This document shows, in pieces, positions 45,148 through 54,554 of a stretch of 64,000 bases of DNA (the first letter of the stretch is position 1; each line of letters opens with the position of its first letter). Where the stretch lies: contig NZ_JAJEWJ010000001.1 in NCBI RefSeq assembly GCF_020687765.1, positions 620,001 through 684,000 of the forward strand, given 5' to 3'. Source of the stretch: Sphingobacterium sp. FBM7-1 (GTDB taxonomy: Bacteria > Bacteroidota > Bacteroidia > Sphingobacteriales > Sphingobacteriaceae). Below the pieces are notes generated by a model. The model worked only from the letters and a program-made list of their open reading frames with translations. It had not been told where the DNA came from and searched no databases. Both the position numbers and the translations under genes were made by a program.

Positions 45148-47517
45148 ATGAAATTAAAAAAATTGATCGGGATATGTTTCCTATCCGCCACAATAGGAAC
45201 AACATTACAAGCCCAAACACACAAACAACTCGATTATTTTTCGCTGGATGATGTCCGATTGCTTTCAGGACCATTCAAACACGCGGAACAACTCGACCTC
45301 GCTTATTTGTTGGAACTGGACGCTGACCGACTATTAGCACCGTTTTTGCGGGAATCTAATCTTACTCCACGCCGAGAAAGTTATACCAACTGGGAAAATA
45401 CGGGATTAGACGGACATATAGGCGGTCATTACCTTTCCGCTTTGTCCTATATGTATGCTTCCACAGGTGATCAACGTATCAAAGAGCGTTTGGATTATAT
45501 GCTTGCTGAACTCAAGCGCTGTCAAGAAGCAAACGGCGATGGTTATATTGGGGGTGTGCCTGAGGGAAAGGAGCTTTGGGATGAAGTTAGACAGGGTAAG
45601 ATTAATGCCGGAGGTTTTAGTCTAAACGGCAGATGGGTTCCGCTGTACAACATCCATAAGACCTATGCCGGTCTGCGGGATGCATATCTGATGACAGGTG
45701 ACGAAACGGCAAAAATGATGCTGATCCAGATGACCGATTGGGCAATCTCGTTGATCGATAGATTAACCGATGAGCAGATACAAGATATGCTTCGGAGTGA
45801 ACACGGTGGGCTCAATGAAACATTTGCGGATGTAGCCGCTATTACCCAAAATCCGAAATATTTATCGCTTGCTCGTCAGTTTAGTCAGCGCACGGTGTTA
45901 CAACCTCTTTTACAGGAACAGGATCATCTTACTGGCAAGCATGCGAACACACAAATCCCCAAAGTTTTGGGCTTCAAACGTATTGCTGATATTTCGCACG
46001 ATCAGCAGTGGGCAGACGCAGCAGAGTATTTTTGGGAAAACGTGATCGAAAGACGATCTGTATCTATTGGTGGAAATAGCGTTAGCGAACACTTCAACCC
46101 TGTTGACGACTTTTCAAAAATGATACAGAGCGTAGAAGGTCCCGAAACCTGTAACACCTACAACATGTTACGACTGACCCGGATGTTACATCAGACCGAC
46201 CCGAAAAGCAAATACCTAGACTATTACGAGCGGGCGCTGTATAACCACATATTATCAACACAACATCCAGAAACGGGTGGACTGGTTTATTTTACACAGA
46301 TGCGCCCTGGTCATTATCGGGTCTACTCCCAACCGCACACCAGTATGTGGTGTTGTGTGGGCTCTGGTATAGAAAACCACGCGAAGTATGGCGAGATGAT
46401 TTATGCCCATCAGCATGATCAGCTGTTCGTGAATCTATTCATTCCCTCTAAGCTAAATTGGAAGGAGAAAAACGTCGAGCTTATCCAAGAAAATAACTTT
46501 CCCGAAGAAAACAGAACACGGTTTACAGTTAATCCGCGGTCAAAAACGACTTTCGCGCTTCACATCCGTAAACCCAGTTGGCTAATAGGCGACCCTACCC
46601 TTTTACTAAACGGTAAACCAGTTCAAACCGCTTCTCAACAAGATGGATGGCTTACTATCCAACGTACTTGGGAAAAAGGCGATCAGGTATCGGTCGAGTT
46701 CCCTATGGGCATCTATACCGAACAACTTCCCGACCGTTCAAATTACTATAGCATATTGTATGGACCTCTTGTCTTGGCGGCCAAAACCGGGACAGACGAT
46801 ATGGACGGGCTTTTCGCAGATGATAGCCGGATGGGGCACGTCGCCCGTGGCAGACAAGTCCCTCTGCGAAATATGCCGATCTTGACAACCGCTGCAGAAA
46901 ACATTCCCAACCTTGTACAACCCCTTGCCGATAAACCGCTACACTTCAGTCTGTCGGGACTATATCAAGGAACGGAAGAACGCCAGATGGAGCTACAACC
47001 ATTTCATCAAACGCACGACAGCCGGTATATTATTTACTGGCCGCAGGCTACCCAGGAGGAACTCGCTGCTTTACAAGAAAAAACCGAACAGGAAGAAAAG
47101 GAATCATTGCGTTTGGCTGCCCTAACAATCGACCGGGTGGTGGGTGGCGAACAACAACCTGAATCAGATCACTTTATTCAGGAAGAGAATACGCAAGCGG
47201 GAAGCATGGAAGACGTACGGTGGCGGGAAGCAAAAGGCTGGTTTAGCTATGCCCTCAAAACCAATCCAAAAGAAGATGTACAACTTTATATCCGATATTT
47301 AGAAGAAGAAAACAGGAAGACAGTGGTTTTTGTCGACGATCAGGAAGTTGGAAAACTACAGGTCGATTCGAATACCTTGCATGAAATAAAAACCACCATT
47401 ATTTCCGTACCAGAGACACTAAACAAGGAGAACACCTTCCAGATCAAAATAGGCACCGAAAAAGACGCGACCAGCCATAAGATACTAGAAATAAGAGTGA
47501 TTAAAAAGAAATCGTGA
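45148..47517 (+). CDS. GH127 beta-L-arabinofuranosidase
   Basis: The 789-residue exported protein (signal ending LQAQ) has the DUF1680 (alpha/alpha)6 domain. GPETCNTYN (E333, C335) and MWCCVGSGIENH (C402, C403) match the zinc-bound cysteine cluster in which one Cys is the nucleophile of characterised GH127 enzymes, with E314 as a possible acid/base. C-terminal beta-domains follow from about 450. Known members release beta-L-arabinofuranose from plant arabinans, extensin or arabinogalactan glycans. The stop overlaps the GTG start of the hybrid regulator (GTGA). Confidence 0.93.
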   Translation: MKLKKLIGICFLSATIGTTLQAQTHKQLDYFSLDDVRLLSGPFKHAEQLDLAYLLELDADRLLAPFLRESNLTPRRESYTNWENTGLDGHIGGHYLSALSYMYASTGDQRIKERLDYMLAELKRCQEANGDGYIGGVPEGKELWDEVRQGKINAGGFSLNGRWVPLYNIHKTYAGLRDAYLMTGDETAKMMLIQMTDWAISLIDRLTDEQIQDMLRSEHGGLNETFADVAAITQNPKYLSLARQFSQRTVLQPLLQEQDHLTGKHANTQIPKVLGFKRIADISHDQQWADAAEYFWENVIERRSVSIGGNSVSEHFNPVDDFSKMIQSVEGPETCNTYNMLRLTRMLHQTDPKSKYLDYYERALYNHILSTQHPETGGLVYFTQMRPGHYRVYSQPHTSMWCCVGSGIENHAKYGEMIYAHQHDQLFVNLFIPSKLNWKEKNVELIQENNFPEENRTRFTVNPRSKTTFALHIRKPSWLIGDPTLLLNGKPVQTASQQDGWLTIQRTWEKGDQVSVEFPMGIYTEQLPDRSNYYSILYGPLVLAAKTGTDDMDGLFADDSRMGHVARGRQVPLRNMPILTTAAENIPNLVQPLADKPLHFSLSGLYQGTEERQMELQPFHQTHDSRYIIYWPQATQEELAALQEKTEQEEKESLRLAALTIDRVVGGEQQPESDHFIQEENTQAGSMEDVRWREAKGWFSYALKTNPKEDVQLYIRYLEEENRKTVVFVDDQEVGKLQVDSNTLHEIKTTIISVPETLNKENTFQIKIGTEKDATSHKILEIRVIKKKS

Positions 47518-50500
47518 CCAAATCATTTGTATACCTTTTTACTTTCTTACTCGTTCTTAACGGAGAGCTAGGATCTCTTTTTGCACAACAAATCGGATTT
47601 ACACCTGTCAAAATTCAGCAGGAACTCCCCTCGTTAACCGTCAATAGAACGTTTCAAGATCAGGAAGGGTATATCTGGTTCGCCACGGCCAATGGCGTCA
47701 GTCGCTTTGATGCCTTTAATCTATTGACTTTCAAACTGGAAGATGATAAAGGAGGAAATGTAACGAATCAAAATATATTAGCCATCAACGAAATAGATCA
47801 AAAAATTTTATTAGGAACCGAAAATGGCATATTTATATTAGACAAATGTACTTACCGGATCGCTCGTTTTCCAGATGAGCAACTCAACAATCGACGTATA
47901 GCAACCATTATGGTTGATAGCGAATCGAGGCTCTGGCTAGGTGCTGATAACGGAATTTTCCTATACGATAAGGATCTGCTTTTAATTGACCAATTTGGAC
48001 AGAACTCCAATGCAGAAAAAACGATTCCTTCGGGTACCGTCAATACTATCTTTCAAGATCGGGATGGTGGAATATGGACCGGAATATGGGGTGGAGGTCT
48101 TCATAAATTCGACACCAAAACAAAAACGTTTAAAGCCTTTCCCGCAATAGGTCAATCGAATAATCCCTTTAAAATAATGCAAGACGATCGCGGACAGTAT
48201 TGGATTAGCACTTGGGGAGATGGCCTCTTCCTTTTTAATCCAGCTGATCCTGAAAATATGTATCGGGAGATTTTCATTAAAAACAAACGACGAGGGGTTG
48301 GAAAGGAAGACTTGGTTTATAATATCGTCCAAGATCATATCAGAAAATATATTTGGGTGCTTTCCTTTTCCGGAATTTCTACCTACCGCTACACCGAAGA
48401 CAACGATCTTGAGGAAATAGATCTGTCTGATCTATTTCAACATACTTCTAATTTTTTTCAAGATATCTATCGGGATCGTTCGGGGACCCTATGGCTTGCT
48501 ATCAACGGAGAAGGTGTCTCGACCATCCGCTTTGACAGACCTACTATGCGTAATCTACCTTTACCGCAAATACAGCAACGATATCATATCTCCCCGAACC
48601 TCAATATGCTATATAAGGACAATAAGGCACAATTATGGTTCAATATAGAGCGCATCGGTCTGGGCAAGTTTATGCCAGAAAAAGATGAGCTAGAAACATA
48701 TAGCAATCTTCTTTTCAAAGACTTAATATCGCTACGGGCTGTCAATTGTGCGCTGGAAACAGCGGGTGAACTTTGGGTTGGCGCGGCATATGAACCTATA
48801 ATCAACGTTTTTCATCAGCAGGAAAATGGAGTTTCTCTTCGCAGAAGTATCGATTTATCGGTTTACGCAAAAAATATAGGTATACCCCGCCAGCTTTTTG
48901 AAGACCGTAAAAAAAATCTATGGATTGGTACAACGTTCGGCCTGATGTACAAAAAATCGGGAGAAGAAAAGCTATATCGTGCCGACGATATCGATAACGA
49001 AATCGTCGCTATCACGCAAGACAACAAAGGAAAAATTTGGATAGCCACTAAGGATCAGGGCATTTATCAAATGGATAGCCAGCACTTCGGGAGAACGAAG
49101 AAGCAAATTGGAAGGAAAACACCTGGACTAATCACCGATCAAATCGAAACGATAGATGCGGATAAACGCGGAAACCTATGGATTGGAACAACAGACAACA
49201 GATTGCTTTCGTTCCGTATTGAAAACGGACAGATCGAGGAATATGCGAACGCTTCCTTGTTTTCTTCCAACCAAATCTTGCATGTGGTATGCCTCGACAG
49301 CACGGTCTGGATATCTACAACGCGAAACGTCTATAAGCTGTTTCCCACAGACAAGCGTATATTTGAATACAACACCAATGATGGGCTCCCGGTCAATATG
49401 TTTACAAAAGGAGCTTATACCGCTGACAAACAATCCAACACGGTATATTTCGGGGGCAATAATGGCATCGTTCAATTCTGGGAATCTCCGTTTGCACCAA
49501 CACACCAATCCGCAGTAGTCATCTCAGATATCAAAATCAACAATCAATCTGCCCTACTCCACGCCTTACATCAGAAGTTTGACTTTCAAGGAAAATCGGT
49601 GACATTGGATCCGGAAGACCACAGTTTAGAAATTTTATTTTCGTCGTTGGAATATACGCATCCGAACAAACTGCGCTATGCTTACAAACTGGAAGGTGTA
49701 GACAAGGACTGGGTGTACGCCCCACGAGAGCGCCTCTTCGCGACCTATAATAATTTAGGAAAAGGAGACTATGTTTTTCTGATCAAAGCGACCGATCTCG
49801 ACAATAAGTGGCATTCAGAAATAACCCGTCTTCACATCCGAAAAAAACCAGCCTTTTATGAAAGTAATTTGGCCTATTTACTTTATATCTTAGGTATCTT
49901 GGGCATTACCTTTCTAACCATTCGTTTCTATACCAATCGTCTCAAACTAAAAAGTGAGCTTCGAATCGCTCAGATTGAGAAAGACAATGCCCATAAATTG
50001 ACGCAGACCAAGCTGAGTTACTTTACCAACATCTCTCACGAGCTGTTAACGCCTTTGACGATAATATCCTGTCTAATTGATGATATTCAGATGATTACCA
50101 AAAAAAATCTGACTCAATTTGATAAAATGCGTTTTAACCTTGACCGGCTAAAACGGCTTTTGCAACAAATTTTGGACTTTAAACGAGTAGAAAATCAACA
50201 AATGGCACTGCGGGTGGGTCGGCTGCGTTTAGCTACTTTCATCCACAATATCTGCACGTTGTATTTCAGTCCTTTAGCGAAGCGAAAAAACATCGTGTTT
50301 GAAATTATTGAAGGAAACTGTATAGAAGAGGGATATGTAGATGCCGACAAATTCGATAAGATTATCTTTAATCTACTTTCTAACGCATTTAAATACACTG
50401 CAGAAGGCGGCCGCATACAACTGTCCTTCCATACGGAGCGTATCAACCATACCATAAACTTGATTGTTAGCGTACAAGATACAGGAATAGGAATTCCTTC

Positions 50501-51563
50501 TAGCGAACTTGACAAGATATTTATTCCGTTTTATAATAACAAACTGGCAAAACAGCAAGAAACCAACGGCATAGGATTGGCATTAACCAAAGAACTGGTA
50601 GAACTTCATTATGGCGTGATCCAAGTGGATAGCGTCGTAGGAGAAGGATCTACGTTCACCATCCACATTCCGGTAGATAAAACTTCCTATAGTATGGAGG
50701 AACTACGCGAACTTCACGATAACTACTTGGATCCCGAAAACCTCCTCACACAATTAGAAGATTTACCTGTTGAGCAGCCGCTAGAAGAAAAAGATAAAAG
50801 CGACGTCCGCATATTATTGGTCGAAGACAATGAGGATTTGCTACAAACCGTGAAGAACCTGCTGTCCAGAACCTATCAGGTATATACTGCCCAACAAGGC
50901 GAACAAGCTTTGGCGGTATTGAAAGAAAAAGAAATAGATATTGTGGTCAGCGATATCATGATGCCCGTGATGGACGGACTGACACTTTGCCGGCGAATAA
51001 AACAAGATGCTGAAATAAACCACATCCCGGTAATCTTACTGACGGCTAAAAATAGCATCGACGACCGAATTGAATGTTATCAAGCCGGGGCAGACAGTTA
51101 CATCAGTAAACCTTTTGACCTCAAGGTTCTAGAGGCGCGTATACACAGTTTTTTGGTGCATAAGCGTACAAAACAGGCCGATTTTAAAACGAGTTCACAA
51201 ATCAACATATCTGCTTTGGACTATACGCCTCAAGATGAACAATTTCTAGAGAAAATGATAAACGTGGTAGAGGAAAATCTTAGCGATGATCAGTTTGATG
51301 TCGTGGCACTTGGTCATGCACTGGGGTTATCTAAATCCACCCTATATCGTAAAACCAAGGCTTTGCTTGACCTATCACCCAGCGAATTTGTTAAAAACAT
51401 CCGGCTAAAACACGCTTGCCAAATAATGGATAAAGATAAATCTATCGCCGTCAGTGAAGTTGCATTCTCCACCGGATTTTCTGATCCGCGCTATTTCTCA
51501 ACTTGTTTTAAAGCCGAATTCGGGATGACGCCATCGGAGTATCAGAAAACGTCGCAGGAATAG
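47514..51563 (+). CDS. Hybrid two-component sensor/AraC regulator of the polysaccharide locus
   Basis: This 1349-residue protein senses a glycan fragment in the periplasm and activates its locus. After the signal/anchor segment come ligand_beta-propeller repeats (about 25-700, e.g. DQEGYIWFATANGVSRFD), a Y_Y_Y domain, and a membrane helix (about 786-806). A histidine kinase follows with H842 in ISHELLTPLT, then an ATPase domain (GIGIPSSELDKIF), a receiver with D1147 in VSDIMMPVMDG, and a C-terminal AraC helix-turn-helix (about 1240-1345). The start is GTG at 47514, overlapping the GH127 stop by four bases, so it is translated with an enzyme it probably controls. This predicts positive feedback. 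Confidence 0.96.
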   Translation: MTKSFVYLFTFLLVLNGELGSLFAQQIGFTPVKIQQELPSLTVNRTFQDQEGYIWFATANGVSRFDAFNLLTFKLEDDKGGNVTNQNILAINEIDQKILLGTENGIFILDKCTYRIARFPDEQLNNRRIATIMVDSESRLWLGADNGIFLYDKDLLLIDQFGQNSNAEKTIPSGTVNTIFQDRDGGIWTGIWGGGLHKFDTKTKTFKAFPAIGQSNNPFKIMQDDRGQYWISTWGDGLFLFNPADPENMYREIFIKNKRRGVGKEDLVYNIVQDHIRKYIWVLSFSGISTYRYTEDNDLEEIDLSDLFQHTSNFFQDIYRDRSGTLWLAINGEGVSTIRFDRPTMRNLPLPQIQQRYHISPNLNMLYKDNKAQLWFNIERIGLGKFMPEKDELETYSNLLFKDLISLRAVNCALETAGELWVGAAYEPIINVFHQQENGVSLRRSIDLSVYAKNIGIPRQLFEDRKKNLWIGTTFGLMYKKSGEEKLYRADDIDNEIVAITQDNKGKIWIATKDQGIYQMDSQHFGRTKKQIGRKTPGLITDQIETIDADKRGNLWIGTTDNRLLSFRIENGQIEEYANASLFSSNQILHVVCLDSTVWISTTRNVYKLFPTDKRIFEYNTNDGLPVNMFTKGAYTADKQSNTVYFGGNNGIVQFWESPFAPTHQSAVVISDIKINNQSALLHALHQKFDFQGKSVTLDPEDHSLEILFSSLEYTHPNKLRYAYKLEGVDKDWVYAPRERLFATYNNLGKGDYVFLIKATDLDNKWHSEITRLHIRKKPAFYESNLAYLLYILGILGITFLTIRFYTNRLKLKSELRIAQIEKDNAHKLTQTKLSYFTNISHELLTPLTIISCLIDDIQMITKKNLTQFDKMRFNLDRLKRLLQQILDFKRVENQQMALRVGRLRLATFIHNICTLYFSPLAKRKNIVFEIIEGNCIEEGYVDADKFDKIIFNLLSNAFKYTAEGGRIQLSFHTERINHTINLIVSVQDTGIGIPSSELDKIFIPFYNNKLAKQQETNGIGLALTKELVELHYGVIQVDSVVGEGSTFTIHIPVDKTSYSMEELRELHDNYLDPENLLTQLEDLPVEQPLEEKDKSDVRILLVEDNEDLLQTVKNLLSRTYQVYTAQQGEQALAVLKEKEIDIVVSDIMMPVMDGLTLCRRIKQDAEINHIPVILLTAKNSIDDRIECYQAGADSYISKPFDLKVLEARIHSFLVHKRTKQADFKTSSQINISALDYTPQDEQFLEKMINVVEENLSDDQFDVVALGHALGLSKSTLYRKTKALLDLSPSEFVKNIRLKHACQIMDKDKSIAVSEVAFSTGFSDPRYFSTCFKAEFGMTPSEYQKTSQE

Positions 51564-51677
51564 AAAGCTGGTCGCTTGACTATACCTGTTAGACACAAAT
51601 TATCAGTTTATTTTAAGGTGAATTAAAATCAAACAATTTTGAAACAAAAGCACCATATTCAAGATAAATGTTATATT

Positions 51678-51685
51678 TACATTTG
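51678..51685 (+). promoter_or_regulatory. Candidate -7 box (TACATTTG) for GH51
   Basis: TACATTTG fits TAnnTTTG and lies 66 bp before the GH51 ATG, in the 187-bp gap after the regulator gene. No -33 element at the usual distance was found. Confidence 0.35.
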
Positions 51686-51750
51686 TATATAGTTGACCTC
51701 AGTTTGCGTGGCAAACTGCCTATAGACGAGATTACCACAAAAACAAATTT

Positions 51751-54330
51751 ATGATGAAAAACGCTCTGGCTTACTTGACTGCAGTACTCCTTTTCTTTTC
51801 GGCACAAGAAGTACTCTTCGCCAACGAACCCGATTCCGCCTATATCTTTGTGTACGGAACCGCGAAGAATAACCACCATAACGGGTTACACATTGCGTGG
51901 AGCTTGGATAAACAAACTTGGCATAGAATTGGGCCCGAGCATAGCTTTGTTAAATCGGACTATGGCCCGTGGGGATCCCAAAAGAAAATGTTCGATCCCT
52001 TTTTGTTTGCGGGACCCGATGGCGTCTGGCATGCCGTATGGAGTCTAAATCAAGAAGATGGCGCTTTTGCACACGCGAGTTCCCCGGACCTCATCGCATG
52101 GAGTAGACAATCTTATCCTCTTGTCATGCCAGAAGGAAATTGTTTAGCACCCGCAATAGCCTTCGACAACACTCGGGATCTGTATACCATCAGTTGGGTA
52201 AATGATAAAGACAAAAAACAAGGCTATTTTGTAACAACTAAAGATTTCAAAAGTTATTCCCCTGCGAAAAAGGCGGCGCTATTTGAGCGCAAAAAAGAAG
52301 TGATTAAGCTAGCCGGTGAAGAACAGTCGGGGACCCTTCATAAAGTTGCGTGGGGCACCGTAGACAAAGTAATCAACGCCCAGCAGCTTGCTGCATATAA
52401 GGCTAAACTGAACAGTGAACGTACCGCAGACGACCCGCAACGTTTCGGTACGTTGAAAGACGTTAAAGCCACCATTAATATAGAGAAAGATAAGACGAGG
52501 GAAATCAGTGATTTGTTGATGGGCATATTCTTTGAAGACATCAATTATGCTGCTGATGGGGGCTTGTATGCTGAACTGATTCAAAATAGAGGCTTTGAAT
52601 ATGCGCCACATATCCGGAAAGAATGGAATAGTCTTACCGCGTGGAGTCCTTTAAATACCGATAGTAAATTATCTATCGATACGGTTTCACCTATTCATAT
52701 AAACAATCAACACTACGTTACGCTCAAGGGGCTTACCGGTAGCGGGCTCACAAATGAGGGGTTTGGTGGCATCGCTGTACGCGCGAATGAAAAATACAAC
52801 TTTTCGGTATTTGCCCGTTCTTCGGACGCTAGACCCGCCAACCTTCATATACAACTCGTGGACGCAGACGACAAAACTATTGCACAGGCTACGATCAAGC
52901 GATTGTCCAAAACTTGGAAAAAACACGACCTCACCCTGACCTCCCGTGCTACTGTTAAAAATGCCAGACTCATTGTCCAATTGGAGCAGGCAGGTAAGGT
53001 TGATCTGGATATGGTTTCTTTATTTCCTGAAAATACCTTTCATAAAAGAAAAAATGGTCTACGTAGCGATTTAGCACAAACGATCGCTGATATGAAACCT
53101 CGTTTCGTTCGCTTTCCGGGCGGCTGCGTCGCACATGGTAATGGCATAGAAAATATATACCATTGGAAAAACACCATTGGACCGCTTGAAGCCCGCAAAC
53201 CGCAACGCAATCTATGGGGTTATCATCAGTCGTATGGCTTGGGGTATTTCGAATATTTTCAGTTTTGTGAAGACCTGGGTGCGGAACCTATACCCGTGGT
53301 AGCAGCAGGCGTACCTTGCCAAAACTCTGGTCATCATGGTCATCCGATTGCCGGACAACAGTGCGGAATTCCCATGGAGGAAATGGGTGACTATATTCAG
53401 GATATTCTCGATCTAATCGAATATGCCAATGGCGATGTGAACACGGTATGGGGCAAGAAAAGAGCAGACGCGGGCCATCCAGAACCTTTCCATTTAAAAT
53501 ACATCGGGGTAGGAAACGAAGATCTGATAACCGATGTTTTTGAGGATCGCTTCACGATGATTTACCAAGCTATAAAAGAAAAATACCCCGACATTCAGGT
53601 GATCGGAACTGCCGGTCCTTTTTATGAAGGAACGGACTATGTGGAAGGGTGGAAATTAGCAACCAAATTACAAGTACCTTACATTGACGAGCATTATTAC
53701 AATCCTCCAGGATGGTATATTCATAATCAAGATTTCTATGATAAATATGATCGTTCGAAGGCAAAAGTCTACCTTGGTGAATATGCAGCCCATATCCCTA
53801 ACCGCGCGAGTACAATAGAAACTGCACTGGCAGAAGCGCTTCACTTATGCAATGTTGAACGCAACGGAGACATTGTCGCGATGACATCCTACGCCCCTCT
53901 CCTAGCTAAAATAGGCAATACACAATGGAACCCCGATTTAATTTATTTCGACAATACCGAAGTGAAACCAACCGTGGGTTATTATGTGCAGCAATTGTTT
54001 GGGCAACATAGCGGAGATGAATATATATTCAGTTCGTTAGCGTTGACAAGCGATGATGACAATGTACGAAAACGCATCGGAAAATCTATTGTTCGCGATC
54101 GGGCATCGGGCGATATTATCGTTAAACTCGTTAACCTCTTACCGGTAGAGGTAGAAGTAACAACGGATATAGGTGAAATAACAGGCAACCATCAACATGC
54201 TTCGGCGACCATACTGTCAGGGAAAGCAGACGATAAGGAAGCAAAGCCGGCCCATGCGACGATGGATCTAAACAACTTCAAACTACAGCCCTACTCATTT
54301 ACCGTTATTCGTTTGCAGGAGAAAAAGTAA
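51751..54330 (+). CDS. GH51 alpha-L-arabinofuranosidase with N-terminal propeller-like domain
   Basis: The 859-residue exported enzyme releases alpha-L-arabinofuranose. A first part (about 25-175) has GH43-like propeller segments (LHIAWSLDKQTWHRIG, GVWHAVWSLNQEDGAFAHAS) but is too short for a complete five-bladed domain. A carbohydrate-binding-like region (about 290-430) follows, then the GH51 barrel with acid/base E590 in GVGNEDL and nucleophile E677 in YLGEYAAH, then the C-terminal beta domain. The signal peptide ends near LFAN. It stands alone between the regulator and a strong terminator. Confidence 0.93.
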   Translation: MMKNALAYLTAVLLFFSAQEVLFANEPDSAYIFVYGTAKNNHHNGLHIAWSLDKQTWHRIGPEHSFVKSDYGPWGSQKKMFDPFLFAGPDGVWHAVWSLNQEDGAFAHASSPDLIAWSRQSYPLVMPEGNCLAPAIAFDNTRDLYTISWVNDKDKKQGYFVTTKDFKSYSPAKKAALFERKKEVIKLAGEEQSGTLHKVAWGTVDKVINAQQLAAYKAKLNSERTADDPQRFGTLKDVKATINIEKDKTREISDLLMGIFFEDINYAADGGLYAELIQNRGFEYAPHIRKEWNSLTAWSPLNTDSKLSIDTVSPIHINNQHYVTLKGLTGSGLTNEGFGGIAVRANEKYNFSVFARSSDARPANLHIQLVDADDKTIAQATIKRLSKTWKKHDLTLTSRATVKNARLIVQLEQAGKVDLDMVSLFPENTFHKRKNGLRSDLAQTIADMKPRFVRFPGGCVAHGNGIENIYHWKNTIGPLEARKPQRNLWGYHQSYGLGYFEYFQFCEDLGAEPIPVVAAGVPCQNSGHHGHPIAGQQCGIPMEEMGDYIQDILDLIEYANGDVNTVWGKKRADAGHPEPFHLKYIGVGNEDLITDVFEDRFTMIYQAIKEKYPDIQVIGTAGPFYEGTDYVEGWKLATKLQVPYIDEHYYNPPGWYIHNQDFYDKYDRSKAKVYLGEYAAHIPNRASTIETALAEALHLCNVERNGDIVAMTSYAPLLAKIGNTQWNPDLIYFDNTEVKPTVGYYVQQLFGQHSGDEYIFSSLALTSDDDNVRKRIGKSIVRDRASGDIIVKLVNLLPVEVEVTTDIGEITGNHQHASATILSGKADDKEAKPAHATMDLNNFKLQPYSFTVIRLQEKK

Positions 54331-54336
54331 TCTAAA

Positions 54337-54370
54337 AAAACACGCCTGTTTGCTTAAACAGGCGTGTTTT
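54337..54370 (+). terminator. Intrinsic terminator after GH51
   Basis: A 15-bp stem (54337-54351 with 54356-54370) around loop GCTT ends in TTTT. It separates GH51 from the SusC operon. Confidence 0.85.
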
Positions 54371-54429
54371 GACGAAAATACTATCGAAATCTGACGGATT
54401 TACACACCTCTAAATGGCTAATTATACGT

Positions 54430-54437
54430 TATGTTTG
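54430..54437 (+). promoter_or_regulatory. Candidate -7 box (TATGTTTG) for the susC operon
   Basis: TATGTTTG fits TAnnTTTG. A start near 54444 would give a leader of about 110 bases before the SusC ATG. It lies after the GH51 terminator, so the susC-susD-DUF3823-GH43_24 genes probably form their own transcript. Confidence 0.4.
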
Positions 54438-54554
54438 GCTTATACTTACGGGTATAAATTTATGATTACTCTACACCAAATGAAATAAACTTTTTATACT
54501 TCGTGGTTTTTATTCCACTAGGAAATTGCTCAATAATCATCAAAACTACATATT

